A stretch of 64,000 nt of DNA, from positions 330,001 to 394,000 of the forward strand of contig NZ_CP155792.1 of the NCBI RefSeq assembly GCF_039729015.1. Direction: 5' to 3'. The notes under the pieces are model-generated. The model saw only the letters and a program-made list of their open reading frames with translations, was not told the origin of the DNA and ran no database searches. The translations under genes and the position numbers were made by a program. The stretch's first letter is position 1; each line of letters opens with the position of its first letter. The DNA comes from Blastococcus sp. HT6-30 (GTDB lineage Bacteria; Actinomycetota; Actinomycetes; Mycobacteriales; Geodermatophilaceae). Below, in pieces: positions 26,262 to 34,183 of this stretch.

Positions 26262-26286
26262 AAAACACTTCAAGCCCGTAGTGTTT
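26262..26286. promoter_or_regulatory. Palindromic site at the start of the glycan operon
   Basis: AAAACACTTC-N8-AGTGTTT, with inner arms AAACACT/AGTGTTT. The same sequence with the same 8-base spacer occurs in reverse at 36985-37009 upstream of the epimerase gene. The right arm contains TAGTGT, a possible -10 hexamer (TANNNT) about 9 bases before ATG 26293, so a repressor bound here would block initiation. This is a candidate operator. Confidence 0.6.
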
Positions 26287-26292
26287 CGCCCG

Positions 26293-27813
26293 ATGGCAAA
26301 CGGGCACGACGTGATCATGCTCGCGCAGTGCACCGTCGTCGTGCCGACGATCGGGCGTCCCTCGCTCGACGTCCTGCTCGACGCGCTCGCCACGGCGCCG
26401 GGCCCGCGACCGGCGGAGCTGATCGTCGTCGACGACCGGCCCGACGGCGAGCCGCTGTTCCTCCAGCGCCCCGGTCTCCCGCCGGTCCGCGTCGTCCGCA
26501 CCGGGGGCGGCGGGCCCGCGCGCGCCCGCAACCTGGGCTGGCGCACCGCCCGCACCGAGTGGATCGCCTTCCTGGACGACGACGTGGTGACCGACCCGGA
26601 CTGGTACGAGCGCCTGGCCGCCGACCTCAGGGGACTGCCGTCCGACGTCGCCGGCAGCCAGGGCCGCGTGCGCGTCCCGTTGCCGGAGCACCGCCGGCCC
26701 ACCGACTGGGAGCGGGGCACCGCCGGGCTGGCCACCTCCAGCTGGATCACCGCCGACCTCGCCTACCGCCGCAGGGCCCTGGCCGCGGTCGGCGGCTTCG
26801 ACGAGCGCTTCCCGCGTGCCTTCCGCGAGGACTCCGACCTCGCGCTGCGGATCATGGACACCGGCGCCCGGCTGGTGCGCGGCGAGCGCTGGATCACCCA
26901 TCCCGTCCGGCCGGCCGACCGCTGGGTGAGCGTCCGGGTGCAGGCCGGCAACGCCGACGACGTGCTCATGCGCCGCCTGCACGGGCCGGACTGGCGCGCC
27001 CCGCACCGCGCCGACGCCCCGCTGGGCCGCCGTCCGCAGCACACGGCGGTCGCCGCCGCCGCGCTCGCCGCCGTGGGCCTCGCCGCCGCACGGCGGCCTC
27101 GGGCCGCGCTGGTCGCGGCGGCGGCCTGGGCCGCCGGTACCGCCGAGTTCGCCTGGCTGCGGATCGGGCCCGGCCCCCGCGACCGCGCCGAGGTGACGAC
27201 GATGCTCGCCACCAGCGTGCTCATCCCGCCACTGGCCACGTGGCACTGGCTCAAGGGCATCGTGGGCCACCGGCGGGTGCAGAGGTGGCGCGGCCTGCCC
27301 GACCTGGTGCTGTTCGACCGCGACGGCACGCTGGTCCACGACTTCCCCTACAACGGCGACCCGGAGTGGGTGCGCCCGGTCGACGGGGCGAAGGAGGCCC
27401 TCGACCGGCTGCGCGCCCGCGGTGTGCGGGTGGGCGTGGTCAGCAACCAGTCCGGTGTCGCCCGGGGGCTCGTCACCCGCGAGCAGGTCGACGCCTGCAT
27501 GGCGCGGCTCGACGAGCTGCTCGGCCCGTTCGAGACGGTGCAGGTGTGCCCGCACGGCCCCGAGGATGGGTGCGGCTGCCGCAAGCCCGCGCCCGGCATG
27601 GTGAAGGCCGCCTGCGCCGAGCTGGGCGTGCAGCCGGCCCGCTGCGTCGTCATCGGTGACATCGGCGCCGACGTCGAGGCCGCGGCCGCCGCCGGTGCCA
27701 CGGGGATCATGGTTCCCACACCGGTCACGCGCTCCGCCGAGGTCGACGCCGCGCCGCACGTGGCGGCGACCCTGACCGGAGCGGTGGACGACGTGCTGGC
27801 GGGTGCGTGGTGA
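26293..27813 (+). CDS. GT2 glycosyltransferase fused to a GmhB-type HAD phosphatase
   Basis: About 506 residues. The N-terminal half is a GT-A domain: TVVVPTIGRPSLD, ELIVVDDRP, GPARARNLGW, AFLDDDVVTDPDW (DxD-type metal site) and FREDSDLALRI. A hydrophobic hinge region follows. The C-terminal HAD-IIIA domain has LVLFDRDGTLVHD (nucleophile Asp), VVSNQSGVARG, the Cys/His zinc loop CPHGPEDGCGCRKPAPGM and GDIGADVEAA. The zinc loop is the hallmark of GmhB/HisB-N phosphatases. With GmhA and HldE in the same operon it should remove the C7 phosphate of heptose 1,7-bisphosphate. GTG 26281 and ATG 26317 are alternative starts; none has a clear ribosome binding site, so translation may be leaderless from 26293. 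Confidence 0.82.
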   Translation: MANGHDVIMLAQCTVVVPTIGRPSLDVLLDALATAPGPRPAELIVVDDRPDGEPLFLQRPGLPPVRVVRTGGGGPARARNLGWRTARTEWIAFLDDDVVTDPDWYERLAADLRGLPSDVAGSQGRVRVPLPEHRRPTDWERGTAGLATSSWITADLAYRRRALAAVGGFDERFPRAFREDSDLALRIMDTGARLVRGERWITHPVRPADRWVSVRVQAGNADDVLMRRLHGPDWRAPHRADAPLGRRPQHTAVAAAALAAVGLAAARRPRAALVAAAAWAAGTAEFAWLRIGPGPRDRAEVTTMLATSVLIPPLATWHWLKGIVGHRRVQRWRGLPDLVLFDRDGTLVHDFPYNGDPEWVRPVDGAKEALDRLRARGVRVGVVSNQSGVARGLVTREQVDACMARLDELLGPFETVQVCPHGPEDGCGCRKPAPGMVKAACAELGVQPARCVVIGDIGADVEAAAAAGATGIMVPTPVTRSAEVDAAPHVAATLTGAVDDVLAGAW

Positions 27814-28877
27814 CGCGCACCGTCCTGGTCGCCCGCCTCGACAACGCCGGCGACGTCCTCCTGCAGGGCCCGCTGGTGCGTGCCGTCGCCGCGGGCGCCG
27901 ACCGGGTCGTGTTCCTCGCCGGGCCGGCGGGCGCCGCGGCCGCCGAGCTGCTGCCCGGGGTCGACGAGGTCTGGACCTGGTCGTGCCCGTGGATCCTCGG
28001 CGACCCGCCGGCGGTCGACCCCGCCGATCTCGCCGCCCTCACCGACCGCGTCCGGGCGCTGGCGCCCGAGGAGGCGGTCGTCTCGACGTCGTTCCACCAG
28101 TCGCCCCTGCCCTTGGCGCTGGTGCTGCGCACGGCGGGCGTGCCGCGCATCTCGGCGATCAGCGTCGACTACCCCGGCACGCTGCTCGATGTCCGCCACC
28201 GCGTCGACGACGACCTCCCCGAGCCCGAGCGGGCGCTCTCGCTCGCCCGGGCGGCGGGGTTCGGCCTGCCGGCCGGCGACGACGGCCGGCTCTCCGTGCG
28301 GCGGCCCCTGCCCCCGGTCGCGCACGAACCCGGTTATGTCGTCGTGCACCCCGGCGCCTCGGTGCCGGCCCGTGCCTGGCCGGCGCAGCGGTGCGCCGAG
28401 GCCGTCGAGGCGCTGGCCGACGCCGGGCACCGCGTGCTGGTGACCGGCGGGCCGGGCGAGCGGGAGCTGACCGCGGCCGTCGCGGGCGCCCGTGGCGTCG
28501 ACCTCGGCGGGGAGACGTCGCTGGCCGAGATGGCCGCGCTGCTCGACGGTGCCGCCGCGGTGGTCGTCGGCAACACCGGCCCGGCGCACCTGGCCGCCGC
28601 GGTCGGCACGCCGGTGGTCTCGCTGTTCGCGCCGGTCGTCCCGGCCGAGCGGTGGGCGCCCTACGGCGTGCCCACGGTGCTCCTGGGCGACCAGACCGCA
28701 CCGTGCCGGGGCACGCGGGCCCGGGAGTGTCCCGTCCCCGGCCACCCCTGCCTGACCTCGGTGACCGCGCAGGACGTGGTCGCCGCGGTCGAGCAGCTCT
28801 GCACGGTCGAGCCCACGGCCGTCCCCCACCCCGACGTCGCGGCCGGGAAGGCGGCGGAGATCCAGGTGAGCGCGTGA
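27807..28877 (+). CDS. GT9 heptosyltransferase-like glycosyltransferase, first copy
   Basis: 356 residues; GTG overlaps the previous stop (a GTG three bases later is equally possible). The GT9 fold is seen in VLVARLDNAGDVLLQGPLVRA at the N-terminus, VVVHPGASVPARAWP opening the donor-binding domain and VVVGNTGPAHLAAAVGTPVVSLFAP near the C-terminus. GT9 enzymes (WaaC/WaaF family) use ADP-heptose, and ADP-heptose enzymes are encoded four genes downstream. C-terminal cysteines (APCRG, RECPVPGHPC) match the family. Confidence 0.85.
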   Translation: MVTRTVLVARLDNAGDVLLQGPLVRAVAAGADRVVFLAGPAGAAAAELLPGVDEVWTWSCPWILGDPPAVDPADLAALTDRVRALAPEEAVVSTSFHQSPLPLALVLRTAGVPRISAISVDYPGTLLDVRHRVDDDLPEPERALSLARAAGFGLPAGDDGRLSVRRPLPPVAHEPGYVVVHPGASVPARAWPAQRCAEAVEALADAGHRVLVTGGPGERELTAAVAGARGVDLGGETSLAEMAALLDGAAAVVVGNTGPAHLAAAVGTPVVSLFAPVVPAERWAPYGVPTVLLGDQTAPCRGTRARECPVPGHPCLTSVTAQDVVAAVEQLCTVEPTAVPHPDVAAGKAAEIQVSA

Positions 28878-29854
28878 ACATCCTGCTCTGGCACGTGCAC
28901 GGCTCGTGGACGACGGCGTTCGTCCAGGGCCGGCACCGGTACCTGCTGCCGGTGCTCCCCGATCGGGGCCCCGACGGTCTCGGTCGCGCCCGTACCTGGA
29001 ACTGGCCGGCATCGGCCCGCGAGGTCACGCCCGCCCAGCTGCGCGACGAGCAGGTCGACGTCGTGGTCCTCCAGCGGATGCGCGACCTGGAGCTGGTGCG
29101 GGAGTGGCTCGGCCGGACGCCCGGCGGCGACCTGCCCGCAGTCTTCCTGGAGCACAACGCGCCCGGGCTGGAGCCCGGTGACGGGCCGGTCCCGCACACC
29201 CGGCACCCGATGGCCGACCAGGCGGAGATCCCGATCGCGCACGTCACCTTCTTCAACGAGCTCTTCTACGACAACGGGCGGGCGCCGACGACGGTGATCG
29301 AGCACGGCATCGTCGACCCCGGGGAGCGGTACACCGGCGAGCTGGCCCGCGCCGCCGTCGTGACCAACGAGCCGGTGCGCCGCGGCCGCACCGTGGGCGC
29401 GGACCTGCTGCCCGGCCTGGCCGAGGTCGCCCCGGTCGACGTCTTCGGCATGGGGCTGGCCGGCCTGCACGAGCGGTACGGCCTGGATCCCGACCGGGTG
29501 GCGCTGCACGACGACCCGCCGCAGGCCGCCATGCACGCCGAGCTGGCCCGCCGCCGCGTCTACGTGCACCCGGTGCGCTGGACGTCGCTCGGGCTCTCCC
29601 TGCTGGAGGCCATGCACCTGGGGCTGCCCGTGGTGGGCCTGGCCACCACCGAGGCGACGGAGGCCGTGCCGGCCGAGGCCGGCGTGCTCTCCACCCGGCC
29701 CGACCGGCTGTGGGCCGCCGTCCGCGAGTTCGTGCACGACGAGGACGCCGCCCGGCTCGCCGGGAAGGCCGCCCGGGCGGCGGCCCTGGAACGCTACGGG
29801 CTGGACCGCTTCCTGCGGAACTGGGACGCGCTCCTGGAGGAGGTGACCAGGTGA
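28874..29854 (+). CDS. GT-B glycosyltransferase (family 1/4-like)
   Basis: 326 residues; GTGA overlap with the GT9 gene. Starts NILLWHVHGSWTTAFVQGRH. The C-terminal Rossmann half has the donor-site pattern RRRVYVHPVRWTSLGLSLLEAMHLGLPVVGLATTEATE, which in GT4-type enzymes includes the conserved E-x7-E; here the first Glu is replaced (TSLGLSLLEAM). Donor and acceptor unknown. Confidence 0.75.
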   Translation: MNILLWHVHGSWTTAFVQGRHRYLLPVLPDRGPDGLGRARTWNWPASAREVTPAQLRDEQVDVVVLQRMRDLELVREWLGRTPGGDLPAVFLEHNAPGLEPGDGPVPHTRHPMADQAEIPIAHVTFFNELFYDNGRAPTTVIEHGIVDPGERYTGELARAAVVTNEPVRRGRTVGADLLPGLAEVAPVDVFGMGLAGLHERYGLDPDRVALHDDPPQAAMHAELARRRVYVHPVRWTSLGLSLLEAMHLGLPVVGLATTEATEAVPAEAGVLSTRPDRLWAAVREFVHDEDAARLAGKAARAAALERYGLDRFLRNWDALLEEVTR

Positions 29855-29906
29855 TGTGCCTGGTAGCACGGCGCAGCCGTTCCGCTGCGACACCGGAGGT
29901 GGGTCG

Positions 29907-31121
29907 ATGAGGATCGATCTGGTCAGCGAGCACGCCAGTCCGCTCGCCGCGATCGGCGGCGTCGACGCCGGCGGGCAGAACGTGCACGTCGCCGCGCTGG
30001 CCGCCGGGCTCGCCCGGCGCGGCCACGAGGTCACGGTGCACACCCGCCGGGACGACGCCGCGCTGCCCGACCGGGTGACCACCGACGACGGCTACGACGT
30101 CGTCCACGTCACCGCGGGCCCGGCCGAGGCGCTGCCCAAGGACGAGCTGCTGCCGCACATGCCGGCCTTCGCCCGGGTGCTCCGGCACGGCTGGGCGGCG
30201 CAGGCCCCCGATGTCGTGCACGCGCACTTCTGGATGAGCGGCCTGGCGTCGGTGGAGGCCTCGGCCAGTCTGTTCACCCCGGTCCCGGTGCTGCAGACCT
30301 TCCACGCCCTGGGCTCGGTCAAGCGCCGCCACCAGGGCGACGCGGACACCTCGCCGGCCGAGCGGGTCGACCTCGAGCGCGGGCTGTGCCGCGACGTCAG
30401 CCACGTCGTGGCCACCTGCTCCGACGAGGTCTTCGAGCTGCGCCGGCTGGGCCTGCCCAGCGACCGGGTCTCGATCGTGCCCTGCGGGGTCGACACCTCG
30501 GTGTTCACGCCCCGCGGCCCGGTGGCGCCGCGCGGCGACCGGAAACGGCTGCTGGTCCTGGGCCGGATCGTCGAGCGCAAGGGCCAGGACGACGCCGTCC
30601 GGGCGCTGCGCGCGGTGCCCGACGCCGAGCTGGTCGTCGTCGGCGGGCCCCCGGCCGGCGAGCTGGCCGCCGATCCGGAGGTGCAGCGGCTGCGCGCCGT
30701 CGCCGCCGACGCCGGGGTCGCCGACCGGTTGGTGTTCACCGGCGCCGTCGCGCGGACCGACGTCCCGGCGTGGGTGCGCTCGGCCGAGGTCGTCCTCGCC
30801 GTCCCCTGGTACGAGCCGTTCGGCATCACGCCGCTGGAGGCCATGGCCTGCGGGCGGCCGGTCGTCGCCACCGCCGTCGGCGGGCTCCAGGACACCGTCG
30901 TCGACGGCGTCACCGGGGACCTCGTCCCCGCGCGCGACCCGGAGCGGCTCGGTGAGGTCATCGCCGCGCTGCTCGCCGACGACGAACGCCGCGCCGCCTA
31001 CGGCGCCGCGGGGGTGAGGCGGGCGCGGGCCCGCTACCGCTGGGCCCGCGTCGTCGCCGACACCGAAACCGTCTACCGCCAGGTGCTCACCCGGCGCCGT
31101 CCCGTGGAGGTCGCCCGATGA
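29907..31121 (+). CDS. GT4 glycosyltransferase
   Basis: 404 residues from ATG 29907 with CCGGAGGTG upstream. N-terminus GGVDAGGQNVHVAALAAGLARRGHEV is of the sucrose-phosphate-synthase/MshA type. The donor domain shows VLGRIVERKGQDDAV, VVVGGPPAG and the E-x7-E motif in YEPFGITPLEAMACGRPVV. Retaining GT-B enzyme. Ends in an overlap with the GmhA gene, so it belongs to the same operon. Confidence 0.86.
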   Translation: MRIDLVSEHASPLAAIGGVDAGGQNVHVAALAAGLARRGHEVTVHTRRDDAALPDRVTTDDGYDVVHVTAGPAEALPKDELLPHMPAFARVLRHGWAAQAPDVVHAHFWMSGLASVEASASLFTPVPVLQTFHALGSVKRRHQGDADTSPAERVDLERGLCRDVSHVVATCSDEVFELRRLGLPSDRVSIVPCGVDTSVFTPRGPVAPRGDRKRLLVLGRIVERKGQDDAVRALRAVPDAELVVVGGPPAGELAADPEVQRLRAVAADAGVADRLVFTGAVARTDVPAWVRSAEVVLAVPWYEPFGITPLEAMACGRPVVATAVGGLQDTVVDGVTGDLVPARDPERLGEVIAALLADDERRAAYGAAGVRRARARYRWARVVADTETVYRQVLTRRRPVEVAR

Positions 31122-31801
31122 GCGTCTCACCGCACTCGTTCTTCGAGAACGTCGCAACCCAGGTGCCGGAGCCGGAGACCTGCACCCACCTGACCGGGGC
31201 CGACCACGTCGCCTCGCTCATGGGCGCGCTGCGCTCGGTCGACGCCCAGGTGGACGTGCTCGACCGCTGGGGCCGGCTGCTCGCCGACGTGCTCTGCGGC
31301 GAGTCCCGCGGACGCCTGCTGGCCGCGGGCAACGGGGGGAGCGCCGCCCAGGCCCAGCACCTCACCGCCGAGCTGGTGGGCCGCTACCGCGCCGACCGGC
31401 CGCCCTTCTCGGCCATCTGCCTCACGGCGGAGACGTCGTCGCTGACCGCCATCGCCAACGACTACCCGGCCGACGAGCTGTTCGCCCGCCAGGTGGAGGC
31501 GCACGGGCGCGCCGGCGACGTCCTCGTCCTGCTGTCCACGTCGGGTCGTTCGCCCAACGCCGTCGCCGCCGCCCGCCGGGCCCGCCAGTGCGGCATCACC
31601 ACGCTGGCGATTACCGGCCCGGCGCCCAATCCGCTGGCCGCCGCCGCCGACGAGGCCGTCTGCATCGACTCGCCGTGGACGGCGACCGTGCAGGAGTGCC
31701 ACCTGGTCGCCCTGCACCTGGTCTGCGCGGCGTTCGACGCCGCGGTGCTCGCCGAGCCGCCGCGGGTGCCCTCCGGCCCGTCCTTCGAGGCCGCCCAGTG
31801 A
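31118..31801 (+). CDS. gmhA: Sedoheptulose-7-phosphate isomerase (GmhA-like SIS protein)
   Basis: 227 residues, ATGA overlap upstream. SIS-domain signatures: LLAAGNGGSAAQAQHLTAEL and LVLLSTSGRSPNAVAAARRAR, then LAITGPAPNPLAAAADEAV, and the C-terminal TVQECHLVALHLVCAAFD with the His used by GmhA for catalysis. It would make D-glycero-D-manno-heptose 7-phosphate from sedoheptulose 7-phosphate. Pairing with HldE next door makes this more specific than a generic SIS protein. Confidence 0.85.
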   Translation: MSVSPHSFFENVATQVPEPETCTHLTGADHVASLMGALRSVDAQVDVLDRWGRLLADVLCGESRGRLLAAGNGGSAAQAQHLTAELVGRYRADRPPFSAICLTAETSSLTAIANDYPADELFARQVEAHGRAGDVLVLLSTSGRSPNAVAAARRARQCGITTLAITGPAPNPLAAAADEAVCIDSPWTATVQECHLVALHLVCAAFDAAVLAEPPRVPSGPSFEAAQ

Positions 31802-33174
31802 GCCGGCCGCTCGTCGTCGTCGGTGACGCGCTGCTCGACGTCGATCTGGTCGGCACCGCCTCGCGGCTGACCCCCGATGCGCCGGTGCCGGTGGTCGAGG
31901 ACATCGAGCGCCGCGAGCGCCCGGGCGGGGCGGCGCTGGCCGCCGTCATCGCCGCCGCCGCGGGCCCGCGCGAGGTCGTGCTGGTCGCGCCGATGGACAC
32001 CGACGAGGGCGCGGCCCGGTTGCGGACGCTGCTCGAGGGCCGGGTCCGGCTGGTCGCGATCCCGGCCGGCGGCGGCACCGCTGTCAAGCAGCGGGTGCGC
32101 GTGGGCGATCACTCGGTCGCCCGGCTCGACAGCGGCGCGCCGGTGGCCGAGCTCGGCGGGCTCCCGGCCGAGGCCGCCGCGGTCATCCGCGACGCCGCCG
32201 CCGTGCTCGTCGCCGACTACGGCCGGGGGACGACGGCGGACCCGGCCGTCCGGGCCGCGCTGGGCGCCGCTCGGGGCCCGGTGGTCTGGGACCCGCACCC
32301 CCGCGGCGCCGATCCCGTGCGGAACGCCCGGCTGGTCACCCCCAACGGAGCCGAGGCCGCCCGCGTCGCGGCCGCGGCCGGCCTCGCGGCCGACGGCACC
32401 GGCCTGGCCGCCGTCGGAGCGCGCGCCGAGGCCCTCATCCGGCACTGGGGCGTCGGGGCGGTCGCCGTCACCCTCGGCGCCCGCGGCGCCCTCCTCTCGT
32501 ACGGCTCGGGAGCGCCCATGGTCGTGCCCGCGGCGGCCGTCACCGGCGGCGACCCCTGCGGCGCCGGTGACTCCTTCGCCGCCGCTGCCGCGCTGGCACT
32601 GGCCGACGGCGCGGTGACCGGGGAGGCGGTGGCGACCGCGGTCGCCTCCGCGTCGGCGTTCGTGGCGCGGGGCGGGGCGTCCGCCTGGGACGCCGCGGAC
32701 CGGCCCGGGCCTGACGCCGTCGCCGAGCCCGGCGCCGAGTCGGTCATCGCCCGGGTACGCGCGGCGGGGGGCACCGTCGTCGCCACCGGCGGCTGCTTCG
32801 ACCTGCTGCACCCCGGCCACGTCGCCACGCTGCGGGCCGCCCGCGGCCTGGGCGACTGCCTCGTCGTGTGCATCAACTCCGACGACTCGGTCCGCCGGCT
32901 CAAGGGCCCCTCCCGGCCGCTCGTGACGGCGGAGGACCGGGCCCGGGTGCTGGAGGCGCTGGAGTTCGTCGACGCGGTCGTGGTGTTCGGCGAGGACACC
33001 CCGGCGCAGGTGCTCGACCGGCTGCGGCCCGACGTCTGGGCGAAGGGCGGCGACTACGCCGGGGCGGACCTGCCCGAGGCCGCGGTGCTGCGCAGCTGGG
33101 GCGGCCAGGCCGTCGTGCTGCCCTACCTCGACGGCCACTCGACCACGGCCCTGGTCGAGCGCTCGAGAGTGTGA
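31798..33174 (+). CDS. hldE: Bifunctional heptose-7-phosphate kinase / heptose-1-phosphate adenylyltransferase (HldE-like)
   Basis: 458 residues; GTG overlaps the gmhA stop. The N-terminal ribokinase-fold domain (1 to about 300) has GDALLDVDLVG, TPDAPVPVVE, RPGGAALAA and G255-A-G-D258-SF with the catalytic Asp. The C-terminal nucleotidyltransferase domain (about 325-458) has GCFDLLHPGH (332-341), NSDDSVRRLKG, RPLVTAEDRARVLEAL and WAKGGDY. It phosphorylates heptose 7-phosphate at C1 and, after GmhB acts, adenylylates it to ADP-D-glycero-heptose. Both domains look complete. Confidence 0.9.
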   Translation: MSRPLVVVGDALLDVDLVGTASRLTPDAPVPVVEDIERRERPGGAALAAVIAAAAGPREVVLVAPMDTDEGAARLRTLLEGRVRLVAIPAGGGTAVKQRVRVGDHSVARLDSGAPVAELGGLPAEAAAVIRDAAAVLVADYGRGTTADPAVRAALGAARGPVVWDPHPRGADPVRNARLVTPNGAEAARVAAAAGLAADGTGLAAVGARAEALIRHWGVGAVAVTLGARGALLSYGSGAPMVVPAAAVTGGDPCGAGDSFAAAAALALADGAVTGEAVATAVASASAFVARGGASAWDAADRPGPDAVAEPGAESVIARVRAAGGTVVATGGCFDLLHPGHVATLRAARGLGDCLVVCINSDDSVRRLKGPSRPLVTAEDRARVLEALEFVDAVVVFGEDTPAQVLDRLRPDVWAKGGDYAGADLPEAAVLRSWGGQAVVLPYLDGHSTTALVERSRV

Positions 33175-34124
33175 GGCCCGTCGCGGTCGTCCTCCGGCCG
33201 CTCGGGCTGGGGGACCTGCTCACCGGCGTGCCGGCCATCCGGGCGGTGCGGGCCGCCGTTCCCGGTCACCGGCTGGTCCTGGCGACGACGACGGCGCTGG
33301 AACCCCTCGCCCGGCTGATCGACGCGGTCGACGAGGTGCTGCCCGCCCGCGAGCTGGAGCCGCTGGACTGGGCCGGCTCGCGGCCGGAGCTCGCCGTCGA
33401 CCTGCACGGGAAGGGCCCGGCCTCGCACGTGGTCGTCGCGGACCTGCGGCCGGATCGGCTGCTCACCTTCGACAGCCCCGGCTATCCCGGGCCCACCTGG
33501 TACCCCGACGAGCACGAGGTCCGGCGCTGGTGCCGGCTGGTCTCCGAGGGGCTGGGCGTCGCCGCCGACCCCGATGCCCTCGACATCGCGGTCCCGGCCG
33601 TCGCCCCGCCGGTGCGCGGCGCCACGGTGATCCACCCGGGCGCGGCGTTCCCCGGGCGGCGCTGGCCGCCGGACCGGTTCGCCGCCGTCGCAAGCCACCT
33701 CGCCGGCGCCGGTCACGACGTGCGGATCACCGGCGGCCCGGCCGAGGTCGAGCTGGCCCGCTCGGTGGCCGAGCAGGCCGGGCTGGGGGAGTCCGCGGTC
33801 CTCGCCGGGCGGACCACGTCGATGGGGCTTGCGGCCGTGGTCGCCGCGGCCCGCCTGGTCGTCTGCGGTGACACGGGCGTCGCGCACCTGGCCACCGCCT
33901 ACCGGCGGCCCTCGGTGGTGCTGTTCGGCCCGGTGTCCCCGGCGCTGTGGGGCCCGCCGCCGCGCCCGCAGCACATCGTCCTGTGGCACGGCGACGGCAC
34001 CGGCGACCCCTGGGGCGCCGACCTCGACCCCGCCCTGGAGAAGATCACGGTCACCGAGGTGCTCGATGCCCTCGACCGCCTCCTCGAGGTGGCCTCGCCC
34101 GGAGGCTCTCCCCGGGAGGGGTGA
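33171..34124 (+). CDS. GT9 heptosyltransferase-like glycosyltransferase, second copy
   Basis: 317 residues; GTG overlaps the hldE stop. VVLRPLGLGDLLTGVPAIRAVR, VDLHGKGPASH (family motif D-x-H/Q), VIHPGAAFPGRRWPPDRFAAVA and VVCGDTGVAHLATAYRRPSVVLFGPVSP are canonical GT9. Together with the first GT9 copy it suggests transfer of two heptose residues. Last gene of the operon; it converges on the VWA gene. Confidence 0.87.
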   Translation: MRPVAVVLRPLGLGDLLTGVPAIRAVRAAVPGHRLVLATTTALEPLARLIDAVDEVLPARELEPLDWAGSRPELAVDLHGKGPASHVVVADLRPDRLLTFDSPGYPGPTWYPDEHEVRRWCRLVSEGLGVAADPDALDIAVPAVAPPVRGATVIHPGAAFPGRRWPPDRFAAVASHLAGAGHDVRITGGPAEVELARSVAEQAGLGESAVLAGRTTSMGLAAVVAAARLVVCGDTGVAHLATAYRRPSVVLFGPVSPALWGPPPRPQHIVLWHGDGTGDPWGADLDPALEKITVTEVLDALDRLLEVASPGGSPREG

Positions 34125-34183
34125 GGGAACGGGGTCCTCCTACCGGCCGCGGTGCCATCGGCGAAGACCGCGGTGTCATCGCC

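Noticed and set aside
26095-27759. 554-codon open frame antisense to the GT2-GmhB gene
   Set aside because: No recognisable domain, and the opposite strand encodes clear GT2 and HAD motifs in overlap with its neighbours.
26293-34124. Heptose operon as evidence of a Gram-negative lipopolysaccharide organism
   Set aside because: The remaining content (class A PBP type, DUF2630, PknB kinase, PucR, tadA-associated gene, codon use) is actinobacterial, and no lipid A genes are present.
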